Shown here: piece by piece, positions 23,301 through 33,200 of the stretch
Layout of the letters: the number at the start of each line of letters is the position of its first letter
Position numbering within the stretch: the stretch's first letter is position 1
Source: a virus
Length of the DNA stretch: 39,016 nt
IMG/VR virus record: IMGVR_UViG_3300034198_009617
Location: 1-39,016 of that record
Direction: 5' to 3' (one strand)
Made by a program: the position numbers and the translations under genes
The notes under the pieces: model-generated
Seen by the model: only the letters and a program-made list of their open reading frames with translations
What the model was told of the DNA's origin: nothing
The model's database searches: none

Positions 23301-25280
23301 ATCGAAAACAAGCAGTACACCAAAACAGTAAAGGTCAATCCATCCAATACTTTGAACTGGCTTGGATTCATGCAGTTGTCTACATCGGTGTCTCCGTTCT
23401 TTGATCTTGAGTACCGTCCTGTTGTGAAGACAAACTCTCTATCGGAGAATGACAACTGGCTTTCGTCCAATGCAAACAATGCCCGCGGATTTGGCACACA
23501 ATGGAACGATTGGGAAAGTCTGTGGACGGGTATTCCGCAGACACCCGAAGAGCAAGACGAAATCAACAAGAGAACATTCGAGGTTCCCCATTCAAACAAC
23601 TCTTCGGTGATTCCTAATATCAATTCGGGAAGCGTCCATGTTGGATCTAGCCGTTCTGTCGATACACTAAATCAGAAGACCAGCAACTTTATTCGTCAAG
23701 CACGAATGAAGAATCGCATCAAGACTGTTGTTGGATCTAGGGTGGTTGATCGCAGCGTTGTGCCGTATGTTCCCTCGTCTGTGATTGGAGTTACTGCCCA
23801 CGGTCTAAAGCCCAACACTGGTGTATCTGTTTACTTTGATGGTGATACAGTCATAAGCGGAATCACTACAGATTTTACGGGAACGGTGTCTGGAGTAACT
23901 TTCAGCATTCCTGCGGGTCAGTTTCTTGCAGGCGAGAAAGTTGTCCGTATCAGCGATTCTGCTTCTGCGGAGAATGCTACCACTGCTGCCGAGGTGGTGT
24001 ACTACTGCACGGGAATTCTTAATCAGCGTGATTCTGGATGTGTATCGACTCGTCCTCCTGTTTTGCGCCGCCGTACTGTTGGTAGCGAAGGAATCGTCAA
24101 GGATCCATTCAATGTGGATCTGGCGTATGATGTTCTTGAAAATTCAGCGTGGTGCGATCCACTGGCGCAGACATTCTTTGTTGACCGCAAGGCTAATCCC
24201 GAAGGCATATTCCTGAAGAGCCTTACTCTCTTCTTTGCCACAAAGGACAGTAGCCTGCCTGTCACGGTTCAGATTCGTCCAACCGTGAATGGCTATCCTT
24301 CACCGTCCGTTGTTGTTCCGTTCAGCACAGTCACCAAACAGGCTTCTGCTGTGAATGCTGATGCAAACTCTCCATCGGGAACGGTGTTCAAGTTCAGCAG
24401 CCCTGTGTTCCTTGAGTCGGGTGAGTACGCCATCTGCATTATTGCAAACAGCAATCTGTATTCGCTCTATGCTGTTGGCAGTTCAATAAACACAACTGCA
24501 AACGGTGATGCTATTGCGGGACGCGGTGGAAACAATCAGCGTGTCGGAACCCTGTATTTCCCGCAGGGAATCGGACCAGCAGTTCAGGACAACAACACCG
24601 ACCTGATGTTCACGATGGAACGCTGCGTATTCATCGGCAACAACAATACGGTTACCTTCAGCACAACCAACTGCTCGGCAAAGCAAATAATCAAGTTTGC
24701 GGCATCCGAAGTCAGCCCCGTTGGATGCAGAATCACCCGTAGAGTAGAAAATACAGCCATTGCAAACAATGAGAACCTGTATTTGAGGAATATGCTTGAG
24801 AACTCTCCGCAGTTGCGTTATACGCTGTCGAACGGTGCAAGCACGGCAGTCAGTCCGATCTTGGATACGCAGACCCTGTATGGGGTAGGCATTGAGATGC
24901 GTCTGAATGATACTACGCCGTCATCGTATGTTTCACGGGTGGTAACACTTGATCCCGATGTTGTTTCGAATGGATTGCAGGTGTTCCTTGACGCAAATCT
25001 TCCCAGTACAGCACAGATTGCAGTATACTTCCGTTGTTCTCAGACGGGAGAGAGCGATATCTTCACGAAGCCGTGGACTGCTCTTGATCGCAAAAATGCG
25101 TCTTTCACCAGTACATCGGAACTAGACTTCCGTGAGGCAGTATATCGTTTCTACGATGCCAACAAGGAGTTCAAGTCTTATCAGGTCAAGGTTGATATGT
25201 GGTCTGAGAACGGCTCTTCTGCTACTTACTATGAAACTCCTGCATTGAAAAATGTCAGGACGATCAGTTTCTATCTGTAA
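20364..25280 (+). CDS. Giant 1638-aa DUF4815-type baseplate/fibre-connector protein (gp10 position)
   Basis: The largest protein in the window. The N-terminus (AYDPSIFNISPYYDDFDAQKAFLRVLFKPGYALQARELTQAQTILQNQISKIGDNLFKDGSRVVGG) is the hallmark of the DUF4815 structural proteins of aquatic T4-like phages. Beta-rich repeats follow, then a short helical stretch (about 870-905, IGKIQKRVDDIEVFTKLSLSEAEIEARSL). A conserved GFGTQWNDWESLWTG sits near residue 1055, and a late block DPLAQTFFVDRKANPEGIFLKSLTLFFATKDSSLPVTVQIRPTVNGYPS near 1275. It lies directly after gp8, where T4 has gp9-gp10-gp11-gp12, none of which I can find. It probably forms the outer baseplate pin or the socket for the downstream adhesins. 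AGAGGA ribosome site upstream. Confidence 0.75.
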   Translation: MAYDPSIFNISPYYDDFDAQKAFLRVLFKPGYALQARELTQAQTILQNQISKIGDNLFKDGSRVVGGNISIRTTSFIMMSVDALNAYGIYDYSALMGAILKTSDSAISAKVVHYVNPDSATDNKLVLVVDYTSGTAFADNQFTITLADGTLLVGGVFGTENGNSWNSGKCKLITVGGGVFYVDGFFVTTSDQTFSPYYSNTTGKYRDFQFGTDFAELNKKVGFSLYRNYVTDQEDNTLRDTAIGSYNYNAPGADRYKIELTLAQADLTETPTDFLELIRFEDGTITKKVERITYGEIENTLARRTYDESGSYTVRPFDVSIKSASDETMFNIVLGTGKAYVLGHELESAYPQTLSVDKARTTVDENNIFLDFSVGNIYGVTIGNATDYGTTFGSGITTVNGGAAAIEFINNAGTRTATGFVHGAIPSGSTSGYQYNLYLYGVSGAVAVGNIGTIKSVGDGTILGKATVTSAGVSTANQSLVFELKPSYAVNAIKNLKFTGKATSDDLTDFFTYGNSVMTITLTINEFSETLKAETGTVYRFPLNRDISSVISEIQLVNSDGLALQLDSAFVTAQGTTDGSSVTLNITNNADNRLAGFTEGGIRVTMPIVYDQSNLQDSTGYYRWKQLVIAPEENILVSDKISENGRSIFELSRVDVFSVSSVTIRNAVTAETSDVTDYFEYDDGQREAYYTYGRLVVKPSYVAEVASWDAEDTLTVSYSYFEHRGLASAPFVGKLSYPDISYGAIPLFTNTRTGNTVSLANCLDFRHVHPDSSFVMKPYGTSEFSIGEFTATEVSYDHYLPRIDKVCLRNNPTDNSAQFFVVSGTPDLSPSTPADVEDALTICTLSVPAYTHSPSNVSVTQVDTQRFTMADIGKIQKRVDDIEVFTKLSLSEAEIEARSLKTSSAATEPLKTSVYSDEFFGHSVADVSSGENICSVDYEWGELRPFFTEYKPTLTITELSGTTLSADGIITLNYSGVTYIENKQYTKTVKVNPSNTLNWLGFMQLSTSVSPFFDLEYRPVVKTNSLSENDNWLSSNANNARGFGTQWNDWESLWTGIPQTPEEQDEINKRTFEVPHSNNSSVIPNINSGSVHVGSSRSVDTLNQKTSNFIRQARMKNRIKTVVGSRVVDRSVVPYVPSSVIGVTAHGLKPNTGVSVYFDGDTVISGITTDFTGTVSGVTFSIPAGQFLAGEKVVRISDSASAENATTAAEVVYYCTGILNQRDSGCVSTRPPVLRRRTVGSEGIVKDPFNVDLAYDVLENSAWCDPLAQTFFVDRKANPEGIFLKSLTLFFATKDSSLPVTVQIRPTVNGYPSPSVVVPFSTVTKQASAVNADANSPSGTVFKFSSPVFLESGEYAICIIANSNLYSLYAVGSSINTTANGDAIAGRGGNNQRVGTLYFPQGIGPAVQDNNTDLMFTMERCVFIGNNNTVTFSTTNCSAKQIIKFAASEVSPVGCRITRRVENTAIANNENLYLRNMLENSPQLRYTLSNGASTAVSPILDTQTLYGVGIEMRLNDTTPSSYVSRVVTLDPDVVSNGLQVFLDANLPSTAQIAVYFRCSQTGESDIFTKPWTALDRKNASFTSTSELDFREAVYRFYDANKEFKSYQVKVDMWSENGSSATYYETPALKNVRTISFYL

Positions 25281-25284
25281 AGCA

Positions 25285-25473
25285 ATGAGTGAAAAATACA
25301 AACGAGACATCAGAAGTGGGGCGGCAGTGCTTGCCGACAAATCGGCAATGCGTGATTACTTGCAAAAAAAGAATGTCACGGACGCTATGGATGCCATGAA
25401 AGCCGAAATAAATAGGTTGCAGCACGATTTGCAAGCCCTGAAATCACTACTGGAAACCAACGAGAAACGGTAA
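25285..25473 (+). CDS. 62-aa coiled-coil peptide
   Basis: A small hydrophilic protein whose C-terminal half is a heptad-patterned helix (MDAMKAEINRLQHDLQALKSLLETNEKR). The N-terminal half is basic (MSEKYKRDIRSGAAVLADKSAMRDYLQKKN). I chose the ATG at 25285, four bases after the upstream stop; an in-frame ATG at 25252 would overlap the end of the 1638-aa gene and has no ribosome site. It is followed after three bases by the first fibre gene. A trimerising connector or fibre chaperone between the DUF4815 protein and the fibres is a reasonable guess, without direct evidence. Confidence 0.6.
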   Translation: MSEKYKRDIRSGAAVLADKSAMRDYLQKKNVTDAMDAMKAEINRLQHDLQALKSLLETNEKR

Positions 25474-25476
25474 ACA

Positions 25477-28143
25477 ATGGCTTCATACACAGGACCAGAC
25501 AGTAACTCGTATATCATCCCCGAAGTAGAACTCGGGGACACTTTCAATGTTTGGCGCGACATCACCAATACTGGTGTCTACAAACTGAACAAACTGAAGG
25601 TCTACGAGGGAGTCAGCACGGGCAGCATCACCGTGGTGACTAGTGATGGTGGTACTGCTGCCATGTATCTGGCAGAAACCATTCAAACGGGACACACATT
25701 TGAAGGTCCAATAGTATTTGATGGCGATGTCACATTCAACGCCAATCACTTTACCGTGAATGCAAATGTGGTCACAATTGATGACTATAACATCGTGCTT
25801 GGCGATACTGCTGCTGCAAGCGATGCCAACATTAACACTGCTGGCGGCGGTGGTCTGATCCTGAATCGCGGAAGCGGAAATACCGCAGAGTGGCTGTGGC
25901 AATACAATCAGGTTCGTGGTGTCACTGGATACTGGCGTGCAAACACTAGTATTGGATTCAGCGGAGCGTCAAGTGGAATTTATCCTGCTGATGGTGGCAT
26001 TCTTCCTGTTCACGGCACGGGTCTGTGGATTGACGGCGGAAACACATCCGATCACGGATTCAAGATTTCATTCAGCGGAACCACCTATGCAGATCGTGTC
26101 ACGCAGTTTGCGCGTACTGCACCAACGGGTGCTACGGTGTTCATGGAAGTGTTCGGCGGCGCGACTTACGGAGCGCAGCCATCAGTCAGCATCTACGGTG
26201 GTGTAAACAAGAAGATTGTCAATCAGGCAGACCACGGATTCTGGTTTGGCGAGCCTGTGTACCTGAACGCAGGAACCTATACTGCGGCAAGGGCTTCTTC
26301 TGCTCCGCTTGCAGAAGTCGTGGGACTCGTGTCTCGGGTAATTGACGCGAGCAATTTTGAAATCACTTTCTTGGGTGAAATATACGGCGATTTCATAGAT
26401 GCTATTTCGGGTGGTGGATCTCTTGTGGCAGGAACTGTGTATTACTTGAGTCCGTTCACCGCAGGAAAGATCACTCCAACCCTTCCAATCGCAGCGGGAC
26501 AGGTACACAAAGCAGTACTGATTGCCACAGGAACCAATTCTGGAATCGTGTATCCGTTTACGGGTGGTATTCTGAGCGCAACTCAAAACACTTCTACCTC
26601 CACCTCACTAGGCGTTGAGATTCAGCAGTACAACCAGTTCAAGATTGGCGATTTTGTGCGGTGGAATTCCACGGTGACAAGTCTTACTTATGGAGCCACC
26701 ACAGGAACATATACACAAGGTGTGTATGTAAAGGCACAGGCTAATAGCGATGCCGAAGCCGAAGTTGCTGGTATGGTTGTTGCTGTGACAGACATTGGTG
26801 GACCTGGTGCATCCTCTGGGATTAATGGCTCGTTCTCGGTTCTCATGGACGGATTTTTCCAAGGAATTTGTCTACCTGCACAATACGGAGCCGTCAACAG
26901 CGGAACCGTATATTTCTTGAGCAAGGACTGTGCAGGAACCACGGGTGCATACGAAAGCAACACTGCTCCATTCAGTTCGAGTTATCCCCTGACCTCTGGT
27001 TCCATTCGCAAGCCGCTGTTCATGGCTACTAGTAATGACGAAGGAAGCCTGTCGGGATACCTGTTCTCGTATCGTGGAGACAAGGCAGCCACAGCAAACG
27101 ATCTTACGAACATCACTCTAAGCGATCTACTGATTCGGAACCTTGGTTCGACTGGTCCCGTGGCTGATCTTGAGTTTGGTGTGCGTGATGGTGCAGACAC
27201 CGCAGGTGGTACGAAAGTCATGCGTTTCCCCAAGGATCGCAAAGGCAGCGTTCAGATTGGATTCTTTGGATCAGGATCTGGCGGCTCAACCCTTGATGTG
27301 GCAGGCACGATTGTTTCGGGAAACAATCAGTCCGTTCAGGGAAGCGTTCTGCTCGCCAGTCGCTACAATGAGTCGGGAAACAACAGTGCATATCCCGAAA
27401 CTCTCAACACAATCGGCACTCAATACAGCAGCGGAAACACTGTAGTCGGTTACGGGTTGCGTCCAGTTCCAAGTGCATTGGGCTACCAAAGCACCACAGG
27501 AGCAAGCAGCATTCCTCGTGTGGCTCTTGAAGTCGGAAACACCCTCGGTAACGGTGGATTGCTGCTGAGAACCGCCTCTGCGACTTCCGCTACGGTTGGC
27601 GTTACTCTCACTATGAACGATCTGTTGGTTGTCAACACTTCCAAGATGACATACATGGGTGGAAATGTTGGCATTGGAATAACCTTGCCAAGCACCACAC
27701 TTGATGTAAATGGTGCTGCTACTGTTCGTTCCACACTCAGCGTTACAGGTGCTGCCACCGTTGGCGGAAGCCTGACTGCAACAGGATTGATCACAGCAAG
27801 CGCAGGAATCACTGTTGGAAACTTTGCAGCAAGTAATGTCATGCCGAAGCCTGGTGGAACTACTCTGTTTTCTACGAATCCAGCAAACGAAGCAGCAAAT
27901 CCAAATCCACAGGTAGGTCAGCCTTTCCAAATAGATGTTACTTCGGCTGGTTCTGCAATTACCATTGGACGAACTAGTCAGACATGGATGTGCATAGTAA
28001 AAAACGGAACGGACAACGATGGTAATACTCGTGGCTTGACCATCAAAGTAATAACAGCACCCGTTCTTGCCAAAGCATTTACGGATGATTTGGGAATTAG
28101 CAGCAATGAGAATCTGAACATCGTTGGATGGAGAATTTCCTAA
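25477..28143 (+). CDS. Tail-fibre-like protein 1 (888 aa)
   Basis: A glycine/threonine/serine-rich beta protein with fibre architecture. The N-terminus (residues 1-160: YIIPEVELGDTFNVWRDITNTGVYKLNKLKVYEG, HFTVNANVVTIDDYNIVLGD, GGGLILNRGSG..AEWLW) is the attachment-type domain seen in fibres of aquatic T4-like phages. Residues 253-363 and 386-535 are two copies of a module (FGEPVYLNAGTYTAARAS..AEVVGLVS and IGDFVRWN...VYVKAQANSDAEAEVAGMV) that recurs in the next gene. Residues about 730-790 carry the fibre motif NVGIGITLPSTTLDVNG plus alanine/threonine repeats. The tip ends in SQTWMCIVKNG...LNIVGWRIS. Probably a trimeric receptor-binding or connector fibre. Its stop TAA overlaps the next ATG. 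Confidence 0.75.
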   Translation: MASYTGPDSNSYIIPEVELGDTFNVWRDITNTGVYKLNKLKVYEGVSTGSITVVTSDGGTAAMYLAETIQTGHTFEGPIVFDGDVTFNANHFTVNANVVTIDDYNIVLGDTAAASDANINTAGGGGLILNRGSGNTAEWLWQYNQVRGVTGYWRANTSIGFSGASSGIYPADGGILPVHGTGLWIDGGNTSDHGFKISFSGTTYADRVTQFARTAPTGATVFMEVFGGATYGAQPSVSIYGGVNKKIVNQADHGFWFGEPVYLNAGTYTAARASSAPLAEVVGLVSRVIDASNFEITFLGEIYGDFIDAISGGGSLVAGTVYYLSPFTAGKITPTLPIAAGQVHKAVLIATGTNSGIVYPFTGGILSATQNTSTSTSLGVEIQQYNQFKIGDFVRWNSTVTSLTYGATTGTYTQGVYVKAQANSDAEAEVAGMVVAVTDIGGPGASSGINGSFSVLMDGFFQGICLPAQYGAVNSGTVYFLSKDCAGTTGAYESNTAPFSSSYPLTSGSIRKPLFMATSNDEGSLSGYLFSYRGDKAATANDLTNITLSDLLIRNLGSTGPVADLEFGVRDGADTAGGTKVMRFPKDRKGSVQIGFFGSGSGGSTLDVAGTIVSGNNQSVQGSVLLASRYNESGNNSAYPETLNTIGTQYSSGNTVVGYGLRPVPSALGYQSTTGASSIPRVALEVGNTLGNGGLLLRTASATSATVGVTLTMNDLLVVNTSKMTYMGGNVGIGITLPSTTLDVNGAATVRSTLSVTGAATVGGSLTATGLITASAGITVGNFAASNVMPKPGGTTLFSTNPANEAANPNPQVGQPFQIDVTSAGSAITIGRTSQTWMCIVKNGTDNDGNTRGLTIKVITAPVLAKAFTDDLGISSNENLNIVGWRIS

Positions 28144-30230
28144 TGGGATCATCACTTTACCTATCAGGCGGCGTTCAAACCACGGATCAACTGGTCAAGA
28201 CTGTTTCACAGTCAAACTCGTTTTCGGTGGGTGATGTTCTGCGGTGGGATGTCAGCAGCGGTACCTATGTCAAGGCTCAGGCTGATAGCGCACTGAACTC
28301 CGAAGTTGTTGGCGTTGTGGGTAGTGCTACAGGAACGCAGTTCACTCTTGTGATTGCAGGAAAAATTGATCTGTCTGCGGTTGGATATCTTTCTGGCGCA
28401 ACGGTTCCTGTACTGTTCTTGAGCGACAGCGATTCAGGAAAACTCATGCTCACGCCACCGAGTCTGATTGGTGCTGTCATCAAGCCCATCTTGATTCGCA
28501 ACCAGTCAACTCAAGAGTATGTTCTGAACAACTTCCTTGGAACACAGATTGGTGGATCTTCGACCGTTGCGATTGACGAGATTCAACCTGTAGGAACAGT
28601 TATTCCGTTTGCGGGTGGCGATATTCCGATCACTTGGTTGGCTTGCGATGGTACGACGATTTCGGTTTCTCTGTATCCTGAACTACTTGCGAAGATTCGT
28701 TTCACTTCTGGCGTTCGCGCTCCCATGTACGGTCATGTGGCTGTACTGACATTGAGCAGCGTGACAGGAATCACTGTTGGTGATGGTGTCACACAGACCT
28801 CTTCTGACGGAAACAGTTCGCTTGCTGGTGATGTTATTGCCGTAAACACCACAACGAAAACCATAACAGTACAAACAAAGAATTCGTTCTCGTCTGCAAA
28901 TCAGAACTTCTATGTTCCGAATCAATTTTTTGCAACGGGAAGCGTAAGCATCAGTTTCCGAACTTCTGGCGAAGTTGGAACATTTACCGTAACAGGAACA
29001 TCGCTCACCCACTTCAACACGCCCAACATGAGCGGGCGGTTTCCGCTTGGATACACCGATGCGGCAAACTCTGCTGTTTCCAATCCATATCCTATCAGCA
29101 CATTTGGTGGAGAAGAAAAGAACACACTTGATACCACAACTGCTGCAAGTGGAACCACGAAAACTGTACTCAAGCCGTTGTCGAACGATGTACTAAACAA
29201 TATGCCGCCGTATCTGGCGGTGCGGTACATCATCAAGGCAAAGCCGTATACACGCGCTGCCATCATTGGTGGTGTAGACATCCCATACGAGAATCTGCTT
29301 GTTGGTGATCTGCGTGACGGAACGATCCTACCCACCAACGCTGGTGCTGACCTGATCTTCCGTACCAATGACGGAATCTCTGGCATTGAACAGATGCGCC
29401 TCAGCAATGCAGGAAAACTGGGAATCGGAACCACTTCTCCACAGACCACGCTTCACATTTCATCTTCTTCTCCGCAGATTCGTCTGCAAGACAGCGATGA
29501 TACCACTGGCAAGTACGCTCAAGTAAACGCAAACAGCAATGGCAGTCAACTTGGTGCGCTGTTCCTCGAAGCGGACAAGGGCGGAAATTCGTCCAGTTCT
29601 TCCTATGTGATTGCAAATGTGGGAAACACGGAACGCCTGCGTGTCGCGTCCGCAAACACCACAATTACCCATGCTGCAAACAATCATGGAGCAGCGAGTC
29701 GCGGAAATCTGATTGTTGGAAACGGAACCAAGCAGTTGCAGTTTGGTGTAAGCGATACAAACAATGTGGCTTGGATTGACGGTTGGCTGAATAGCGGAGG
29801 CTTGACTCTATCCATTCAGCCAAGCGGTGGTCGCGTGGGTATTGGAAACACGACTCCTGCTGTTGCGCTCGACATTACTGGTCAGGCTCGCAGCAGCATC
29901 GGCACCACAGCAGGTTCGCATTCAAAGACACTCACGACAAAAGATTATGTTGACAGCGTTTTGGTGACACCCACAAACTTCATGCCCAAGGCGACAAGCA
30001 ACTCTGGTGTTGGGCAGATCGTGGCAATAAATACTTTTACAAATTTTCCAGTTGTTCTTCCTGGAAGTTCCGATCAGACATGGATGTACCATGTAACGAG
30101 AAGCACTAGACTTGATTATAGCAGCAACGGTCAGCAACCATCTTATGCTGGAGTGAATGCTGGTGGATCGCAAGTTGTTGCTGCGGCAGCACACTTCAAT
30201 TTCAGCGGATTCGCTTGGCGCATCTCCTAA
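28143..30230 (+). CDS. Tail-fibre-like protein 2 with phage tail-collar domain (695 aa)
   Basis: I chose the ATG at 28143 (TAATG overlap with the previous stop); an in-frame ATG at 28128 lies inside the upstream gene. Residues 25-132 repeat the module of the upstream fibre (FSVGDVLRWDVSSGTYVKAQADSALNSEVVGVVG). Residues about 146-180 (IQPVGTVIPFAGGDIPITWLACDGTTISVSLYPELL) and 292-368 (FNTPNMSGRFPLGY...NNMPPYLAVRYIIKAK) form a split phage tail-collar domain as in T4 gp12 and many short fibres. Residues about 425-435 and 565-575 hold GIGTTSPQTTL and VGIGNTTPAVALDI fibre motifs. The C-terminal tip (SSDQTWMYHVTRS...NFSGFAWRIS) parallels the upstream fibre. A short-tail-fibre-like adhesin is likely. 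Confidence 0.8.
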   Translation: MGSSLYLSGGVQTTDQLVKTVSQSNSFSVGDVLRWDVSSGTYVKAQADSALNSEVVGVVGSATGTQFTLVIAGKIDLSAVGYLSGATVPVLFLSDSDSGKLMLTPPSLIGAVIKPILIRNQSTQEYVLNNFLGTQIGGSSTVAIDEIQPVGTVIPFAGGDIPITWLACDGTTISVSLYPELLAKIRFTSGVRAPMYGHVAVLTLSSVTGITVGDGVTQTSSDGNSSLAGDVIAVNTTTKTITVQTKNSFSSANQNFYVPNQFFATGSVSISFRTSGEVGTFTVTGTSLTHFNTPNMSGRFPLGYTDAANSAVSNPYPISTFGGEEKNTLDTTTAASGTTKTVLKPLSNDVLNNMPPYLAVRYIIKAKPYTRAAIIGGVDIPYENLLVGDLRDGTILPTNAGADLIFRTNDGISGIEQMRLSNAGKLGIGTTSPQTTLHISSSSPQIRLQDSDDTTGKYAQVNANSNGSQLGALFLEADKGGNSSSSSYVIANVGNTERLRVASANTTITHAANNHGAASRGNLIVGNGTKQLQFGVSDTNNVAWIDGWLNSGGLTLSIQPSGGRVGIGNTTPAVALDITGQARSSIGTTAGSHSKTLTTKDYVDSVLVTPTNFMPKATSNSGVGQIVAINTFTNFPVVLPGSSDQTWMYHVTRSTRLDYSSNGQQPSYAGVNAGGSQVVAAAAHFNFSGFAWRIS

Positions 30231-30250
30231 CTAGAATCAGGGAACACTAA

Positions 30251-33200
30251 ATGGCTTATTCACACCTACCGTATCCAACGAGCAGCAGCAGTGCAGCACA
30301 GTCGCTCAACACCATCACCAGCGATACGGTGTTCTATGTTGCCACCACGGGTGATGACGGCACGGGTGACGGCACGCTTGCAAAGCCATATTTGACGCTT
30401 GCGAAAGCCCTTCAGGTCGCAAACACCTATACGATTGTCGGGACTGCCACTCTGTACATTCGCCTGCTGCGTGGAGAGTACACCATTTCCACTCCCGTGA
30501 ACCTGTATCACCCACAGGGATCAAACATCGTGATTGAAGGCGATCCCGCCGCATTCAATCAGCGTACACTGTATCAGGTTCAAAACTATACTTGGAATAT
30601 TCAGAACTTTGCTGGTGGTGGACACACAGGCAGTATTCGTCTGTTTGATGGTGTTACTACAAACACGGCAAACACCACAAAGCACGGTTTTACTTCTCCT
30701 GATCAGGGAATGTATTTCACTATAACGAATGCCGCAATCGGATCGCGTGACGGATATCAAACTAGCAGTTCAGCGAGTGGATTCGGCATCAACAGCAACA
30801 CGACAAGTGACGGTTCGTACACTACACAGTTCTACGGCGACCGCTTTTTCAATCACGGCTGCTCGTTTGAAGAAGGCGAAGGCATTCTTGGCATCGGCAG
30901 AATTCTTGGAGCCACCACCAGCGATTCACTGTTGGCGGTACAATTCCAAAACACCAACACAGATGTTCGTTGTCCGTCGTTGGATGTGGCTGGTGGATTG
31001 AACAATGTATCCACATGGGCTGGTGTTGGTTCTAACTATCCAGAATCACAGTACTCTCAACCAAACGGTTACTACGGCGGTGACAACACATGGACAAGTG
31101 ATTTTTCTACCGTTACTCTGTATCCAACCAAAGCAAGTACTTCTGCAACCGTTACTGTCACTACAGATCCGTATGTGCTGTCCACATATCCTGTGACTAT
31201 TCGTGCAGCATACGGATCTAATTACGGAACGCTGTTCTTGAAGAACGGAACCCTGAAGGGAATCCGCAATATATTCTTCATTAACAATGCTGCTCCATAC
31301 ACACTGTACAACGGAACCACAGGCAGCACTGCAAACTATTCTCAGGCACTGTCTGCGATCACCAATCAGAACATTGCACCCACATCAAACGGAACTGCTC
31401 TGCTTTTAGAGAATTCAAGCGTAGGCATTCGCCATCTTGGATTCCTTGGAACGGGAACCGCTCTGTCTGCATACGGTTCAAAGGTTTACGCCTACTACGA
31501 CAACACAGGTTTCACTATGGGCACTCCTTCCGCTTCACAGAGCGGACAGAGTTCTTATGCTGTTCAGAACACGCTTGACAATGCGCCAGTCATTTGTACC
31601 GCACAGTGCAAACACGGTATTGTTGCTAAAAATTCTGTAATAGATTTCACAAATGGTTCAGGATTGAATCGCAACTACGGAGCCGATTATCGCCACAACG
31701 GTTCATACATTTCAAGCACTGCTCGTTCCGTTGAATTGTTCAACAGCAAGTTCACCGCAAACTCTGTTCATGTTCGCTGCGACAGTGATTTGCCAAAGTT
31801 CAAGATGGACATCGTGGTTCCTGTTTTCACAGGAATGGGTGACAAGACAAATGCGAAAGCGTCTTTCCCTGCATATCAGGACACAACTGAATTCTCTAAT
31901 GTGTATCCTGCTGCAAAACTGTCTTGGATCAATACTACTGGAACCGCTTTTGACATTGGATATGTGAATTATGTTGTAGCGGGGGGAATTGTGCCTGGTG
32001 GTATCGGAACCACTCTGTTTGGTTCCACTAGCGGAGCATCATTGATTACTGGTTCAGACGCAACCGAATACCGTTACTACACGCTGTATGGTGTAAAAGT
32101 TACAACTTTTCCATTAGTTTCCCTCAAAACAGTCTCACGCGAAGACTTAAATTTTCAACTTGACGGTGGAACAACCTTTTCCATCAAGTTCTACAAGGAT
32201 TCTGCTCTATCGGGTGTCTCTGCCCAATATTTTGTTGGAAACACCAGTGTTCTAGTCAGCGGGCGAGATGGTGTCACCACTGGATACACGAATGTTATCA
32301 GTGGAAAAGCGTACATCAACAACTTTGTTTCGTTTGGCGGAAACGATGCTTCGGTGTACATGAACTCTGCTGCAAATGCCGTTGCTGTCTATGATGGATC
32401 TCAACTAGAGATTGAAAAATGCTTGAGTGTAGTGAACGGCGGATATCGTGCAGTGGATGTCAGAAACGGTTCTACTGTCATTGTCGGTGACTTGCAGACT
32501 AGCAGTTCCGCGAATAGTGCAAATCCTGCATACGATCCAACACCAAATCCTGTGGTTGGTTCGCTGTGTGTGCGTGGATATTCCAAGAGCGCACTGCATC
32601 TTTCCAACAACAGCCGTGGTCATGTTGGAGCGATTTTTGCAAAGAACAACCTGCACGGTGATCCCGCACAGGTAAACAGCACCAGCACAGAAGTGGAAAC
32701 CGTTAGCGTAAACAGCCTTTCGTCTTTGGATTTAGGACGAGCATACATTGTTGGCGTGCCAGGCAGAACAATCAATGCTGATACCGCACCTGGTGTGTTT
32801 ACATCATGGGCTAACACGGCATATGGATTGCACACATCTGATTCGTATTCTCAAGGCATGATTTATGCGAGAAATCGCAGCAGCATCACGATATACGATT
32901 CAACAGAATCGGTGTTTGCATTTGACGGCGCGTCTGCTGATATGAGAACCCCTGACTTGTTGAATCCCATATTCAGAAGGGCTTCAGTGACGAATTCATA
33001 TGATGATTCCACTATCAGCCTAACTTCTGCTGGAGCATTGCAGACAACATCGTCTGATGATTGGACGGATTCTGCCGCATCGTATCGTATTGTATTGGAT
33101 CAGCGAGCAACACAGAGGTTGGTCACCCGTAATGGCGACACATTCCTGTACAACAATTCGGGTGCTGTTCGTGCTTGGCAAGGAAAATTTCCAACATTTG

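Noticed and set aside
28128-28142. ATG start of the second fibre at 28128
   Set aside because: Lies inside the upstream fibre gene; the TAATG overlap at 28143 matches the coupling used elsewhere in the window.
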